Positions 1 through 11,906 of a DNA stretch of 62,000 nt are shown in pieces. Each line of letters begins with the position of its first letter. The first letter of the stretch is position 1. Origin of the DNA: Cryptomeria japonica (taxonomy: Eukaryota > Streptophyta > Pinopsida > Cupressales > Cupressaceae); contig NC_081407.1 of NCBI RefSeq assembly GCF_030272615.1, positions 140,374,897-140,436,896 on the forward strand, written 5' to 3'. The translations under genes and the position numbers were made by a program. The notes under the pieces are model-generated. The model ran no database searches and was not told where the DNA came from. It saw nothing but the letters and a program-made list of their open reading frames with translations.

Positions 1-713
1 CTAGCCTAACAGCAACAAAGATCCACCATAACATATGAAGATTACCTAAGACAATGCAAATCAAATGAAATCACAAAGATTATACCATCACATGTCCAAT
101 AGGATTTGGATCTCCATTCTTCCTATCTCCATTGATCTTGCTTGATAGATTTGCTCTCAGATTTTATATGTGCACAAGAGCTCAACAAAGAATGGAAATG
201 TGGTTGCAAGTAGGATCGCATATAAAAGTTCGAAAACGTAGTTGGGTAGTCAATTGATAAGGGTTAATAATGAAGAAAGCATCTCCTTATATAGAAGACA
301 CTATAAGAAATGGAGGGATAAGATTGAGAGGTGTAAAAGATAAATGGTCGGCTATGATTATAGGGTAGGTAGAGGAAACAAGAAAATAATGAAAGGGTAG
401 GTAGTGTAGGAATTAAGAGATGAATGACATGTGTCATAGGTAGAAAAGGTTAATGAATTAATTAAATAAATAAATATTTATTTAATTAATAGAAGTGGGA
501 TCAATTAAATAAATAAGATATTTATTTAATTTAAGAAAAGGGATAATTTAAATAAATAAATGTATTTATTTAAATGAGAAATAAGGCTAGAAGAGGATAA
601 ATGAATTAATTAAATAAATAAAGATTTATTTAATTAAAAGAAGAATTAGGCTAAAGTAATTAAATAAATAAAGATATTTATTTAATTAGACAGGACAATT
701 TTAGGTGTCTACA
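1..713 (-). repeat. 3' LTR of element A (truncated by window start)
   Basis: Matches 12078-12792 nearly base for base, from the CTAGCCTAAC block to the end GGTGTCTACA. About 61 bp of the LTR lie outside the window. The part at 470-690 is a run of AT-rich inverted repeats built from ATTAAATAAATA-type arms. A TATA-like box (minus strand TATATAAG) lies at 286-293. Confidence 0.93.
286..293 (-). promoter_or_regulatory. TATA-like box in the LTR of element A
   Basis: The minus strand reads TATATAAG followed by GAGATGC. The equivalent place in element B reads TATTTAAG followed by the same GAGATGC. Its position inside the LTR fits the U3 promoter of the genomic transcript. No start site is shown by sequence alone. 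Confidence 0.5.
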
Positions 714-727
714 TTTTGCCCCTCTTT
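714..727 (-). other. Polypurine tract of element A
   Basis: The minus strand reads AAAGAGGGGCAAAA, directly next to the TGTAGACA start of the 3' LTR. This is the expected place and composition of the plus-strand DNA primer. It is identical to the tract of element B. Confidence 0.85.
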
Positions 728-976
728 GAGACAATGCAACTTGTCGCGTTGTTTCAAAGAAGATAATATGAATTGATACAAAGTTGCCCCAAGATGGGAA
801 TGATATGCCCCCTTGAGAGATTGGATGAAAATGTCTGAAAAGATCACATACAATCTCTCGATAAGAAAGAAAGGCTAGAATGGACTGACCGGATAGGATA
901 GAGTGACAAAGTCACAAGATAATGAAGACTGACTCGGGAAACGAGGGTTAGGGCTAGGACTAGGACTAGGGCAGTC

Positions 977-984
977 TATAAGAT
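977..984 (+). promoter_or_regulatory. TATA-like box of the PMD gene in element A
   Basis: TATAAGAT lies about 90 bp before the first ATG of the PMD gene. The same octamer lies at the same distance from the PMD start codon in element B (53648-53655, minus), although the surrounding sequence has diverged. This suggests a promoter independent of the LTR. Confidence 0.5.
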
Positions 985-1254
985 AGACCATGAGGGGAAA
1001 ACATCCTCATTGTCATCCACACATACAAGAGATTAGAGTGCAGAGAGAATAGAGCAGCAACAGTTAGCAGTGATGACATTGGTGCATATATTTGATCGCG
1101 TTCGTCGATTTCAGAGGCCAACAGATGCAAGAGAGCCGGTAAGTACCACAAAACCTCCTTGTACTTTGTCGCAATAAATGTTGTCATTAATGCATGTTAG
1201 GTAGAGCAATAAATGCACATTTAAGTATGTCAAACAAGGTCAAAAAAATGCCAA

Positions 1255-1465
1255 GGCGCGTCTGTGCTGGTGCCAGGCGCGTCTGTGCAGGAAAAGACGT
1301 CTATGTCAAATGTGAGTGCATCTGCGTTGTGTAGGTGCGTTTGTGCTATGTGGGCATGTCTGTGCAGAGCATAGGCACGTCTGTGTATTTCAGGCGCGTC
1401 TATGTAGAGCAGGCACGTTTGTGCAATATGTAAGTGTGTTTATGTCATGAAGGCGCGTTTATGTC
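1255..1465 (+). repeat. Cluster of GCGCGTCTGTG-type motifs (element A, PMD intron)
   Basis: About ten irregularly spaced copies of GCGTCTGTG or a one-base variant (for example GCACGTCTGTG, GCGCGTTTATG) all point in the PMD direction. Many variants look like CpG decay (CG to TG or CA). The counterpart in B is 53068-53374. Confidence 0.8.
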
Positions 1466-1657
1466 TTCTAGGTCAAATTGGTAGTTCTGTGATGAACATA
1501 TGTTGTCGATTGGATAAGCTGATGAGAGGATACACTCAAGCAGGTCCTCTAGGGAAGACTAGGATAGCAAATAGGGCAAGGATTGATAATTTTGTGATAG
1601 AACATACATTGCCAATTGGAAACTACTCAAGTATAGCCCTAGGATAGGGTAGATCGA

Positions 1658-1943
1658 GGCACTTTGTGATGAACAGTGAGTACCAAGACATAGTACTTTG
1701 TGATGAACGGGGAGTACTAATATGAGCAACACTTTGTGATGAACAGGGAGTGCAAATATGAGCAGCACTTTGTGATGAATAGGGAGTGCAAAAACACGTA
1801 GTACTTTGTGATGAATAGGGAGTACCACTAGGATAAACAACAACACTTTGTGATGAACAATGAGTGTCACTAGGATAGAGCACCATATGATAGATTTAAG
1901 CACTAGGAAAAATAAGAAGCATTTTGTGATTAACAGTGAATGC
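1658..1943 (+). repeat. Array of seven hairpin units with constant loop (element A)
   Basis: Seven copies of TTGTGATGAACAGGG (or close variants) are spaced about 35-60 bp apart. Each is bracketed by short arms that pair with each other but differ between copies: AGTACT/AGTACT, CACT/AGTG, GCACT/AGTGC, GTACT/AGTAC, ACACT/AGTGT, GCATT/AATGC, and GGCACT/AGTACC with one mismatch. Constant loop with covarying stem suggests selection on secondary structure. Confidence 0.8.
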
Positions 1944-3949
1944 CACTTTAACTAACACAGTTGATTTGCTTGACTGCAGGAGTACCTACCTATGTTGGAG
2001 TCATGGGAGAGATTCCTCTCGAGTCATAGTTTAAGACCCGAGTTGACTTTTGAGGACAGAGCAACTATTGAGGTTATGGGCTTGCGATTCATTCTGTATG
2101 TGCCTAAGTTTTGGATGAACATGGGATTGTTGACTGCACTTGCTGAGAGATGGCACTTTGAGACATTCACGTTCCATTTGTCACTGGGTGAGATGACAAT
2201 CACCTTGGAGGATGTATATAGGATATTGAGGATACCGATCAATGGGGAGTTGATTCCATATGATTGAGATGGAGACAGGGATGCCCTGAGATGAGTGTTT
2301 CAGGATCTGGGATTAGAGATGAGGGCAGGACACGTGGCATGGGATACCATGACACAGATAGGATTAGCACTACCATCAGTACTGGCAGGAGTGATCAGTG
2401 GGTTCCTATGTCCAGATAGGGCTACACAAGGACTGGGTGTGGGCTGGGGGAGCACATTGGAGACACTGGTGACACAACATACTAGATATGCTCGGGGACC
2501 GTGCATGCTGGCACATTTGTACTATGAGCTTCATCAGTTTGTATACCATGGGTCCATAGGATTGGGTTGCGAAGTGACATGATTAGAGGTATGGGCTTAT
2601 GAGCATCTGTTGGTTACCCGACCGATTCATTTCAGAGGCAAGGGCCATGGGTGCAATTTTGTGCATTTATATGATATGATTACATCTCAACCGCGGATCG
2701 AGAGATTGGAGTACTGGCGCCGAGTCATCGATGAGATTGATACTGTGGTATGGAGACCATACCGAGAGTGCAAGGAGTGGGAGGATGATGCAGTGGAGCT
2801 GCCATACACCTTCAGGAGTAGGTATCTGATTGGGTGGATGCCCTATGTACTGGAGAGGCAGTTGGTGGATAGAGTGGGCAAGCAGTTCGGCAGGATTCAA
2901 CGTATGCCACGGGGTTCCGGGATGTATGCTTAGACAGTGAGGGATCAGGCACACTTCGGGCCATTATTGTCATATGATTAGGTAGTGATGCAGCTGGTAG
3001 AGATGATTCCCTTGCCTTGGGATATGTGGCCAGAGATAGAGGATGCAGGGATGGATGTAGAGTATACTGCATATTGGGTTGAGCATCCATTTCCTTGACT
3101 GACAAACCCAAGGGAGCAGATAGATGGAGATGGTAGGGGTGATGAGGATGATGATGGAAAAGTGATGGGGGTAGAGGCCGATGGAGGAGGCGAGGTGTGA
3201 TAGGGGAGAGGAGAGTGGCTCCACGGAGAGAGGGTGGAGAGGAGAGATAGGCTTGCATGGTGAGAGGTAGAGGTGGATTGCATTTATAGGTGCCAGCAGT
3301 ACAGGGTCCCAGACAGGTACAGGGGCAGGGACAGGGACAAGGACAGGGGCAGGGGTAGCCACTGGAGCAACCATAGGTATAGCCATAGGTACAAGGGAAG
3401 CCATAGGTATAGTCACAGGTACAGGGGCAGCCATAGGTAGAGCCACAGGTATAGGGGGGAGAGGAGGAGGAGGAGGATGAGTTACTGGAGTTAAGGGAGA
3501 TCTGCCAGGGATAGGAAGATGAGATCTAGGATCTTGAGCGGGAGAGGGATAGGCTCAGGAGACAGCTAAGGGACATAGAGTGAGAGAGAGATTAGGCCAT
3601 TCAGTGCTATACAGAGGCTGAGACAACACTGAGGGCAGGGAGGCAGGCAGCAGAGGACACAAGAGTTGGGTATGCTTATGTTCTGTGAGCCGGGGAGGAG
3701 ATAGGCTACTGGAGAGACCTATACTATGGGGCCATGCCACTAGAGCAATAGGATAGGAGCTTCCGTAGACCACCATGGACATGGACGACCACTGGAGGGA
3801 GGGATAGGAGACAGGCGTCCAGTGGTGGGGTTATGGGTCCTCCACCACCACTAGATAGAGGGGGCAGGAGAGATGATCATGGGGTGGGTCCTTCCAGGGC
3901 TCAAACTCTATCAAGGCCAAGCGGCTCTGAGGGAGGGAGTTCATCATAG

Positions 3950-5431
3950 CCTTAGAGGGCTCCCTATGTATCAGTTTGGTACCGTTTTGTATGATGACAC
4001 CTTCGGGTGATTGTAGCCATATGATTTTGACATCATTGTATCATGACACTTATGATTATATATATATATGAGATGATTCATCCTTGCGGTAACTATATGA
4101 ATGTGTACCTATATGATGTATGTTTCTATGTGTTAATGCATGATATGGGTGCAAATATGTACATGAGGAAATGCAATATTTTTGTTCTTTTATGTTTTTA
4201 ATATGTTATGCAAATGTGAATATATGACATGCAGATAAATATGATAATGTGAATAACTATTTACATGATGAAAATGTAATATGTGCTAACATGTGTTGTG
4301 TGCAAGATGTGATGCATTTGTGACATCTATATGTATGTATGAAATGCTTAATATGTGATAATGCAAGTGAAAAACTACATGAAATGCGAATGTTTTTGGT
4401 GTGTCATTATACTCAGTCATGTGATAGCAGGCTACACATACTCAAGAAGGATGATTGAAGTCAATCAAGAAAGGGGGATGGAAGATAGAAGATATGAAAG
4501 TAAAAGAGCTTCTTGTGTGTTATCATCATTGAGCTTTATTATGGCAAATAGGCTATGACAATTGAGGCATATGTTCGGCCCAGAAAGTCATTGTACCTGT
4601 TTGCATGGAGATAAGACAGTCGCAAATAAGGAATGCCCCAGTTAATACTAGAATCACAGTGTCCTCATATTCTTGGACAATTCATAGCATTACTAAGAGA
4701 CAATCCATAGACAACAAAGAAAATAGGTGACGATACCCCATCCTCGCCTTTCTAGTCAAAGACATCTTGGAGATAGAATCTCTAGTCAGAGACATCCTGG
4801 TAAAGCTAAAAGACATGTCACCAAAAGATAAAATCAAAAGAAACCCAAGACTTGACACCAACATCCACTGTAGTCCTCAGGTTTAGTGTCTCTTGTCACT
4901 AGTACAAGTCTATTTGATTGTGGTCATAATGTTTACTTTCACAAAAGGATAGATAGCACTGAACCATAATGTTGTCCGAGTTTGTTGAAAAATTTGATTT
5001 GTTGAAGCCCATTGTTGCTGTCGTGTCTCATCTGAAACTGACTGAATTCATGCAACTGATACTTTATTGCGGAGAAGACGGAACTTTATTACGGATTTGT
5101 GATACAAATGTTGCTTTATTGCGGATTGTGCGTGAATAGACATAAGAAAACTAGAAGAAACTGTACTCCTCAGAATGTGTGATGTTCTTAGTTCCACACC
5201 CATTACTAGACGTAGGATTTGCCTTAGCCGCATATAGGAGCTGATTTATTATGGATGGAAAGGGGATGAAAAGGGAGGTTTATTATGAATGGCTAACCAA
5301 TCTTAGGTAGACCAATAACAAGCCATGATGGGAATGGGTAAGTTTATTATGGATGGATAGGTTGTGAGTGTGTGCAAAGTGAAAGGATGAAATGGAATCC
5401 TGAAGGAGGGAGGAGCAATGTCTCTACACAT
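3950..5431. other. Spacer between the convergent PMD and gag-pro units of element A
   Basis: No convincing gene. The left part is AT-rich and full of ATG/CAT-containing short words (about 4050-4380). The right part (4440-5400) is homologous to 49260-50300 of element B. It includes a duplicated GTCAAAGACATC/GTCAGAGACATCC block at about 4755-4800 and repeated TTTATT (minus AATAAA) hexamers at 5060-5350. Confidence 0.7.
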
Positions 5432-5567
5432 GGCGTCAGCGACCCAGTTTTCACCATAGTACTTGCCCAGGGCGCCACCGAAGTGGTTTTCACTGTTGGA
5501 GGAAATGTTTTTCTATTTTCCAATTTTTTTTTTGTGTCACAAGGCGCCTATTTGCCAGGTTTTCACC
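5432..5567 (-). ncRNA. Three short hairpins with constant GTGAAAA/CGCC flanks (element A)
   Basis: On the minus strand, three units read GTGAAAA, a 4-bp stem, a 4-5 base loop, the complementary stem, then CGCC or CGTC... The stems are CCTG/TAGG (5543-5567), CCAC/GTGG with a TTCG loop (5471-5494) and CTGG/CTGA (5432-5455, damaged). The intact versions are in B at 49108-49256. No known RNA family is claimed. Confidence 0.55.
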
Positions 5568-5656
5568 AAGTAATTATTTTTTTATTTTTATGATTTTTTA
5601 TTTTTTTTGAATTTTTTTTATTTTTTTGTATTTTTGAATTAGGATATTCAGAAGAG

Positions 5657-5895
5657 CTATGTGTAAAACCTGCGAAGGTGCATGCTATTGATAGTATCCT
5701 CCAAAGGTTCACCCTCTATGGTTGAGAGTTGATATGCACTAGATCCATAGGTTGTTGTGATGATGTAAGGACCAAGCCAGTTTGGTTCGAATTTGCCCTT
5801 CTTCTCTCTGTCTTGCTGATTTTTAGGATTTTCTCTGAGAACCAAGTCACCTACCTCAAATGTGTGAGGCTTGACCTTATGATTGTATTTGCATT
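5657..5895 (-). pseudogene. C-terminal tail of integrase, remnant after pol deletion (element A)
   Basis: The minus-strand frame reads a tail almost identical to the last 65-70 residues of pol in B, including FEVGDLVLRENPKNQQD, GPYIITT and the final SMHLRRFYT before the stop. This is the GPY/F-like end of a Ty3 integrase. The upstream integrase core, RNase H and reverse transcriptase are absent. The frame is continuous with the open stretch upstream (5921-6796) except for one TGA. Confidence 0.8.
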
Positions 5896-6796
5896 GTTGC
5901 TTGATTGAATGATATGTAGCTCAAGTGGCTGTCTTCCTTGATAAATGAATTGAGATAGAATTACGAGTGTGTAGACTACACAGGACTGTATGCGTGTCAC
6001 CTAAAGAAGTTTGGGCATTCCTGATAACAAATTCCTTCAAGGAAGTTCCATTAAAGGTCCATGATGTATCGCCAGAAGGGAAAGGATGTGTGGAACAAGT
6101 GGATGAGGAATGAAGGTTTATGATTATGAAAAGAAGTGAAAGTAGGATGGCATGATGGAGACTTAAGATCAACAAGTATGCTTTTTGACTTGAAGTTTTA
6201 GAACTTTTGCCCCCAGTTATTTTGATATTAGGGGAGATCAACTCTTTTTCTTTTTCTTTCATAGGAGTTTTATCATTGACTTTGATTTTTGCAGAGTCCA
6301 ATAGCTTTTGATTTTGATTTGGACTAAAGGACTTTTCTTTATTTTTGACTTTTATATGTTTCTTTTCAAGGCTTGATTTTTGATCCCCAATGAGTAAGGG
6401 ATTTTCTGATTCTTGTTGATCCAAGTCTAGGAGCGGAGTAAAAATGGAATGAGTGGATGATATGGTAAGGCTATGTGATCTCTCAAGAGGGCTAGCGATA
6501 TGGTCAATAGATTCTTTGTTGGAACTACTCTTAGGATTATTGATATCAAGAGTTGCTTGCGCCACTGGAGGAGATTTGCATTCATACATAGTAGCCACAA
6601 CACTAGGTGGTTCACACCTAATTCCTTGGTATTGCATACTACTTATAGACTGTTCCTGTTGACTAAATGTCTTAAGAGATAGTGGGAGTTGATCAACATG
6701 AAAGATATACTCACCACATCCCATGTCTTTAAACTTGAACTTTTCTTTGATCTCTACTTGTTTTGATGTAGAAGCTTTCAAGGATTCTAGAGCCAC
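5896..6796 (-). pseudogene. Unmatched linker between protease and integrase tail (element A)
   Basis: This 291-codon stretch starts with a segment like B (ALESLKASTSKQ...MGCGEY) and then loses similarity. The middle is rich in Ser, Lys and Glu. A hydrophobic run follows (LLILSLHHAILLSLLFIII), then a segment with SWTFNGTSLKEF. It ends at a TGA, after which the integrase tail continues in the same frame. I do not recognise a domain. It may be an alternative internal sequence of a non-autonomous subfamily, or foreign sequence captured when pol was lost. The hydrophobic run could be a membrane segment, which is inference only. Confidence 0.5.
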
Positions 6797-6854
6797 ATAT
6801 GCTGAAGATGGAACACCTTCTCGATTGGCTGGAATTGTTATTTCTGATCTAGGT

Positions 6855-9780
6855 CACAGATTATTGCAATATATGAATGGGTTTGGGTCAACTTTGACGG
6901 TCACTTCAACTCCATTGTGTGGAAACTTGATACATCGATGATAGGTAGATGGGACTGCACTCATCTCATGAATCCATGGACATTCTAGAAATATGTTGTA
7001 TGTAAGCTCTAGATCAAGGACATGACAAACCACATCCTTTGTAATTGGTCCAACTCTGAGAGGCAAGGTGACTATGTCTTTGGATGAACGCTCGTCATCA
7101 TCATATGCCTTGATGGTAATTTTTATTGTAGAATTCAGAGCTTTATCGGAATATCCCAATTGTTTAATAGTGCTCAATGTACATATGTTAAGACCATATC
7201 CCCCATCTATTAGGACTTGTTTTATTCAATGTTTGTGTAGGAAGGCTTCAATGTGCAAAGGTGCATTATGTGGTTGGCTTATGGAGGCATTGTCAACTTC
7301 TATGCATGTAAGGGAGTGTGGAACAGAAAGGTATCCCACCATGGCTTGAAACTGGTCCACGTTCAGATCAGTAGGGACGAAATTTTCTCTCAAAGTTTTG
7401 TCAAGAATGGCTTTATGTGCAGGGGATATGCTTAAGAGCTTGAGGATGGATATAAGTGTAGGTGTCTTCCCTAACTATTCTACAAGGTCATACTTAGGTT
7501 TGATTGATGAGGAAGCGGTGTTTTTAGCTGGAGCACCTTGCAAAGTGAATTTACCTCGACGAGTTGTAACATTACATTCAGAGGTAGGTTCGGGAGAAGA
7601 TCCAATGCCTTTTAGGACAATCTTAGGTCTATGGGTAGAATTCTCAGGCGTTTTCTCCTTGATGATAATGGTAGAGACATAATTGTCCATTGAAATGTGA
7701 TTGATAGTTGAATCACAATTATAAGATGCTTTGGTATAGTTGGTTTGGTCATCTGTAGCTTTAGCTTTTCCCTTGTCATGTTTTGGGAATGGTTCCTTAA
7801 ACATTTGATGTTCTTGATTGGATGAGTGTCCTTCAATCTCAATGTCACCTCTATAAATGAGATCTTGTATGATGTTCTTCAGTCGATGACAATTTCCTAT
7901 TTTATGCCCCTTTCTTTTATGAAATTCACAATACTCATCATCATTCCACCAATTTGGTTTAACTTTTGGCTCATATGGAGGCAAATCTGAAATTGTTATT
8001 ATTTTGTTTGCCACTAGCTTCTTGAAAACTGATTCTAGTGGTTCTCCCAATGGGGTGTACTTCCTTCATGACTTGGAAGTTGTTTGAGTATTCACTTGAT
8101 TGTTTGTAGAGTTTGATTCGGAAAAACGATTTTGGGTCATACTGTATTGGCATCAACAACACCATCATCGACTATGTTCTTGTTTTTATTCCAAAATCTT
8201 GGCTTGTCTTTTCCTTTAAAGTCATCTTTGTTTTCTTTGAATATCTTAATGAGTCCTTGTTCAATTAGGACCTTTTCTATCGCTAATCCTTTTTCTATGA
8301 CGTCTTTGAAGGTGGACAAACAAGATTTTCTTAGGTCATAACCAATGTCTTTGTTAACATTCTGGGTGAACATTTTTGCCATTTGTTTTTGTGGAATTTC
8401 ACAAGAGAATCTGTTGGCTAGATTTCTCCATCTTTGTAAAAATGATGAAAAAGATTCTCCATCCTTTTGCTTGGTGTTGCACAAAGTAGTGACTAATATG
8501 TCTGTCTCTATGTTGTATGAGAAATGTTGAATAAATGCCTCTGCTAAGTCACCCCATGACTTAATTCCAGGTGGAAGCTGGGAGAACCATTCCATAGCTT
8601 GATCACCTAAGCTTTGTGGGAATAATCTCATCAAATATGTCTCTTCTGCTGCTACCTCAATGCAAGCTATGAAAAACTATCTTATGTGTTCCTTACGATC
8701 CCCTTTTCCTCTGTACTTATCAAACTTAGGTGTCACAAAGTGTGTGGGGAATGGAGGCATTGGAATGCTTTTGTCAAATGGATAGGGACATATGTCTCTC
8801 ATTGTGTAAGTTGGCTTTGGTGTATTTATGTCCTCCATTTTCTTTTGTAAGTCCTTGATTTGCTGTTCCAAATTATTCTTACGTGGAGACCGACTTCTTG
8901 GACCATACCCCATGCCTAAAACACCGGGTGGAGGAGGATCATGTTGCATATATGAATGATATTGATCATACACATGTTCATATGGAGGAGGTCTATAATG
9001 ATGTTGTGTATATGGACCACTTGGTATAGAGTCATGGTGAGGAATGGAATATCTGCTTTGTCCATGTATACCATACTCTATAGGCATGTCATGAGTTTGT
9101 TCTAGTGTGTTGCCCCCAAATTTGACACGGTGTCTCCTTGTGTCCAAATTTTGAACCTGCCTTTGGATATCCAATTGCCTTGGTGGTTGGTCCTTAGCAT
9201 TGGTATGTGATTGAGTATATTTTTCTGCATAAGACTTCCATGATGGTCTACGAAGGTGAGTATCATATGCTTGACCATGTGTGTATGACACCTTTGGTTT
9301 TTGAAACAAAGATGATGGTGATTCAAGCACAAGATATGGTCCTCTATTGCTTCTACTATTAGGCCTCCTTTGATCCATGTTGAGGTGAGGTTGTTGCAAA
9401 GGTCGATTTTCCATTATTTGAGACATGTCAAAATCATGAGGGATCTTGGCTCCACTTTATGCCATCACTTGTAAGAAATATTGTCTATCTCTCCTCATTA
9501 TTTCCTCAACCAATCGATTAAAACAGGGATCCATAATGGAGTCTTCCACTTCTGCTGAATGTACTGAAATGTTGTCCATATTGTCATTGTGTGTACCATT
9601 GTTGTTTATAGTGTCCATGTTCTCAACATTTGGGATGTTTCTATAGGCATCCATGTTAGGTAATGTAGTATGATCAGAATTGAAAAAGATATCATTGTCA
9701 TACTCATAGGAACTCATGTTTGCGGACTCTCGAACCTCTTTATCTTCTCTCCTAGATTTTTGGGAACGGGTTGCAACCAT
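6855..9780 (-). pseudogene. gag-protease region of element A, broken
   Basis: It starts at MVATRSQKSRREDKE, matching the start of gag in B. In order: a polar N-terminal region; a capsid-like core (8634-8137: RLFPQSLGDQAMEWFSQLPPG); a zinc-knuckle-like CEFHKRKGHKIGNC (CX2HX4HX4C) near 7920; and a decayed protease around 7215, where B reads DGGAG and this copy reads DGGYG. Stops cut gag after codon 107 (TAA where B has CAA) and after 9426-8677. A frameshift lies between 8137 and 8050, and more breaks lie near 7470-7180. It cannot make a full Gag. Confidence 0.88.
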
Positions 9781-10271
9781 GAACTAGGTATTGACCAAGA
9801 TGTGTGAGACTAGATGAAAATGGAAAGAGTATGGAAGACCAAGAGTTGGATGGAATGTAAATGAATCTGAGGTGTACTTGCAATGTCCAAAGTGTAAGAC
9901 CAAGTATGTATGTAGTAGAGTAGGTGTGGCTTCCAAAGAGATGATAGTTTCTCTTGATGAGGTAAGTTGACCTTGACTCTAAGTAAGACCAAATGAGACC
10001 CAAAGGTGATAGACCTTGGTGAGGGACCACTTAGCAAAATATTGTTGTATGTAGTGTGTTGACAAAACAAGATGAGGACAAGCAAGTGACCTTTTTACTC
10101 AAGTTTAGACAAATGTGTATGTAATGCAAGATGTAAAGCAATGATGGACTTTGTGAGACCCAAAGATAGGTTGAATTCTAGATGAAAACCCGGAGAGATA
10201 ACCTAGGAAGCTCAAGAATTCTGAAACTGATTGTTCTTGTTTACTGGATTGTAAAAATTTTTCAATTATGA

Positions 10272-10453
10272 ACACAGACATGCCTGTATACTTCACAGAC
10301 ACGCTTAAATGACACAGACGTGGTTATGTTAGACACAGACATGTTTCTAAGATTTTGTAAATGCAATGTTTCTCAAAGGACACAACCACGTTTCTTCCCT
10401 TCACAGACATAGTTAGATGACACAGACACGGTTCCGTCAGACACAAACGCGTT
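10272..10453 (-). repeat. GCGTCTGTG-type motif cluster, gag-proximal (element A)
   Basis: About eight copies appear on the plus strand as CACAGACATG, CACAGACACG, CACAGACGTG or CACAAACGCG; on the minus (element) strand they read CGTGTCTGTG and similar. They correspond to cluster 40751-41032 of B. CpG steps have largely decayed. Confidence 0.75.
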
Positions 10454-11643
10454 TTTGAAAACTTTGTGCAATTTTTCCAATGTGTGAAGTTGTTTGTTGT
10501 GACCAAATCTGAATGTTTGACTGCTTTTCGTGACAAGAGGACACAGTGTTGATGATGACTCAATGTTTGCAAGTGTTTAGACCCAAAATGACTCAAAGAA
10601 AAGTGTGTTGTTTGATGTAAAATTGTTTTGCATACACTTGAAGACACAAAAGACACAATGTTTTGATTTTTGGTCTTGAATGTTTGATTGTTCAAAATAA
10701 GACAAGCACAATTCTTATGGTTGGCCAGGACAACAGTTGTTGATCCCACATGAGGCTACGCTATTCAAAGCAGATACTTAGATGCTTGACCCCACTGGCT
10801 CCACCCTTGGCACTCACTTCTCGGGGTAGCCAAGCATCAGTCCCCACAAAAACTCCTCGTGGTGAACTTTGTATCTCTATTAAGAACCGTATGTGTGTGG
10901 GCCACTCCAGAGGTCCGACCTCCTGCCCCAACAACTAGAAGAATTTTGGCTTCTAAAACAAAAAGGTGCTAGTAAAGGCATCTGCTCGTGTAGCCATACA
11001 TGTGGCACTTTTAGCTCTGTAAATATAGAAGGCTCCTAGCCGGTAGGGGTTATGCCCTACAAATGATCAAATAAATTTGATCAAATGGGTTTATGGGGAG
11101 ACATAGTGTCGGTATGAACTAATCAGTACATGTTGTCCATAGTTTTCACCATGAATACAGTTGTTTATAGTGGTTTGAAAGAGGTGGGTTTTCCTCGCTA
11201 CCACTTGGGCCGTTCTCTCCTCACTAGTAGTCCTAATGACCACACGGGGAGACAGGCCCTCTAAAGATTAAACAAAAAGAGCCTATTGCCCAAGACACAA
11301 AAGACACTAGTTCAATTTTAGTGCACCAATCGAAGTGTTTGCTAATCTATGAAAACAAGGCACATAATAAAGATCAAAAGAAAATCCTTGTCAAGGTCTT
11401 GCAATAAAGATTTGTTAGTAGTTTGGATTGTTTCAAATGATCACCCCTTCCTGCAAACACACAAGTTAGGTAAATTTTAGATCCAAAAGACTTTGTGAAA
11501 TAGGGGCCTTCAACAAAATGATTTTGCTTTTAAGACAAGCTGCACCAATTTCGTTAGATCTGAGGATGTAAGCTCGATATAAACCAAATCTGAAATCCGA
11601 ATGACGAAAAAATGAATCAAAGAAACAAAAATGCAAAAAATAA

Positions 11644-11906
11644 ATACAGATGCGGTTATCAGTGACACAAACTCTATATAAATACGCAAACGCGGTTATA
11701 TCCGACACAAACGCAGTTCCTGAACACAAACGCGGTTCCTAAACACAGATGCATCTAGAGATCTCACAGATGCGAATAGGGAACACAGATGCGTTTCCTG
11801 GAATCTGCACAAAAAAATAAAATAATGTTGAAGGTGCAAAAGCAATTCCAGATGTCACAAACGTGGCAAAAAATCAAAAACGCGATCCGAATGTACGCAG
11901 ACGCGA
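11644..11906 (-). repeat. GCGTCTGTG-type motif cluster, LTR-proximal (element A)
   Basis: About ten copies of CACAAACGCG, CACAGATGCG or ACGCAGACGCG are present on the plus strand, so the motif is in sense direction for element A. They correspond to 39280-39537 of B. Confidence 0.75.

Larger units (their letters stand above)
1139..1979 (+). other. Intron of the PMD gene in element A, filled with two repeat arrays
   Basis: The donor is CCG/GTAAGT and the acceptor is TTGACTGCAG/GAG. Splicing joins two phase-0 open frames. Element B has the same donor and acceptor in the same places (53491-52666). The intron holds the GCGTCTGTG cluster (1255-1465) and the hairpin array (1658-1943). It is inferred from sequence, not from transcripts. 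Confidence 0.62.
1073..3949 (+). pseudogene. Plant mobile domain (PMD) gene, convergent to gag, two exons, decayed (element A)
   Basis: Exon 1 is 1073-1138 (22 codons, starting MTLVHIFDRVRR and ending DAREP). It is followed by GTAAGT and an intron to 1979 ending TGACTGCAG. Exon 2 opens at 1980 in the same frame (EYLPMLESWERF). The protein has the PMD core: an ALAERWHFETFTFHLSLGEM block, then TLEDVYRILRIPINGE at about codons 60-95. PMD proteins such as MAIN and MAIL1 act in plant nuclei in gene expression and TE silencing, and PMD copies occur in TEs. Exon 2 is broken by stops at about 2265, 2292, 2580 and 2932 and by later frame changes. The shared C-terminal end GSEGGSSS and stop are still readable at 3949. 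In B exon 1 carries a stop where this copy reads arginine, so each copy preserves what the other lost. Confidence 0.72.

Noticed and set aside
1559-1903. Minus-strand open frame of 114 codons rich in HHKVL repeats
   Set aside because: It is the reverse reading of the hairpin array; the protein repeat is just the DNA repeat.
2812-3446. Minus-strand Pro/Ser-rich open frames opposite the PMD exon of A
   Set aside because: Shadows of the GC-rich PMD coding sequence and its low-complexity part.
5921-6796. Envelope-like protein because of the hydrophobic run
   Set aside because: Only one hydrophobic stretch, no signal peptide or other env-like trait, and it is fused in frame between protease and the integrase tail.
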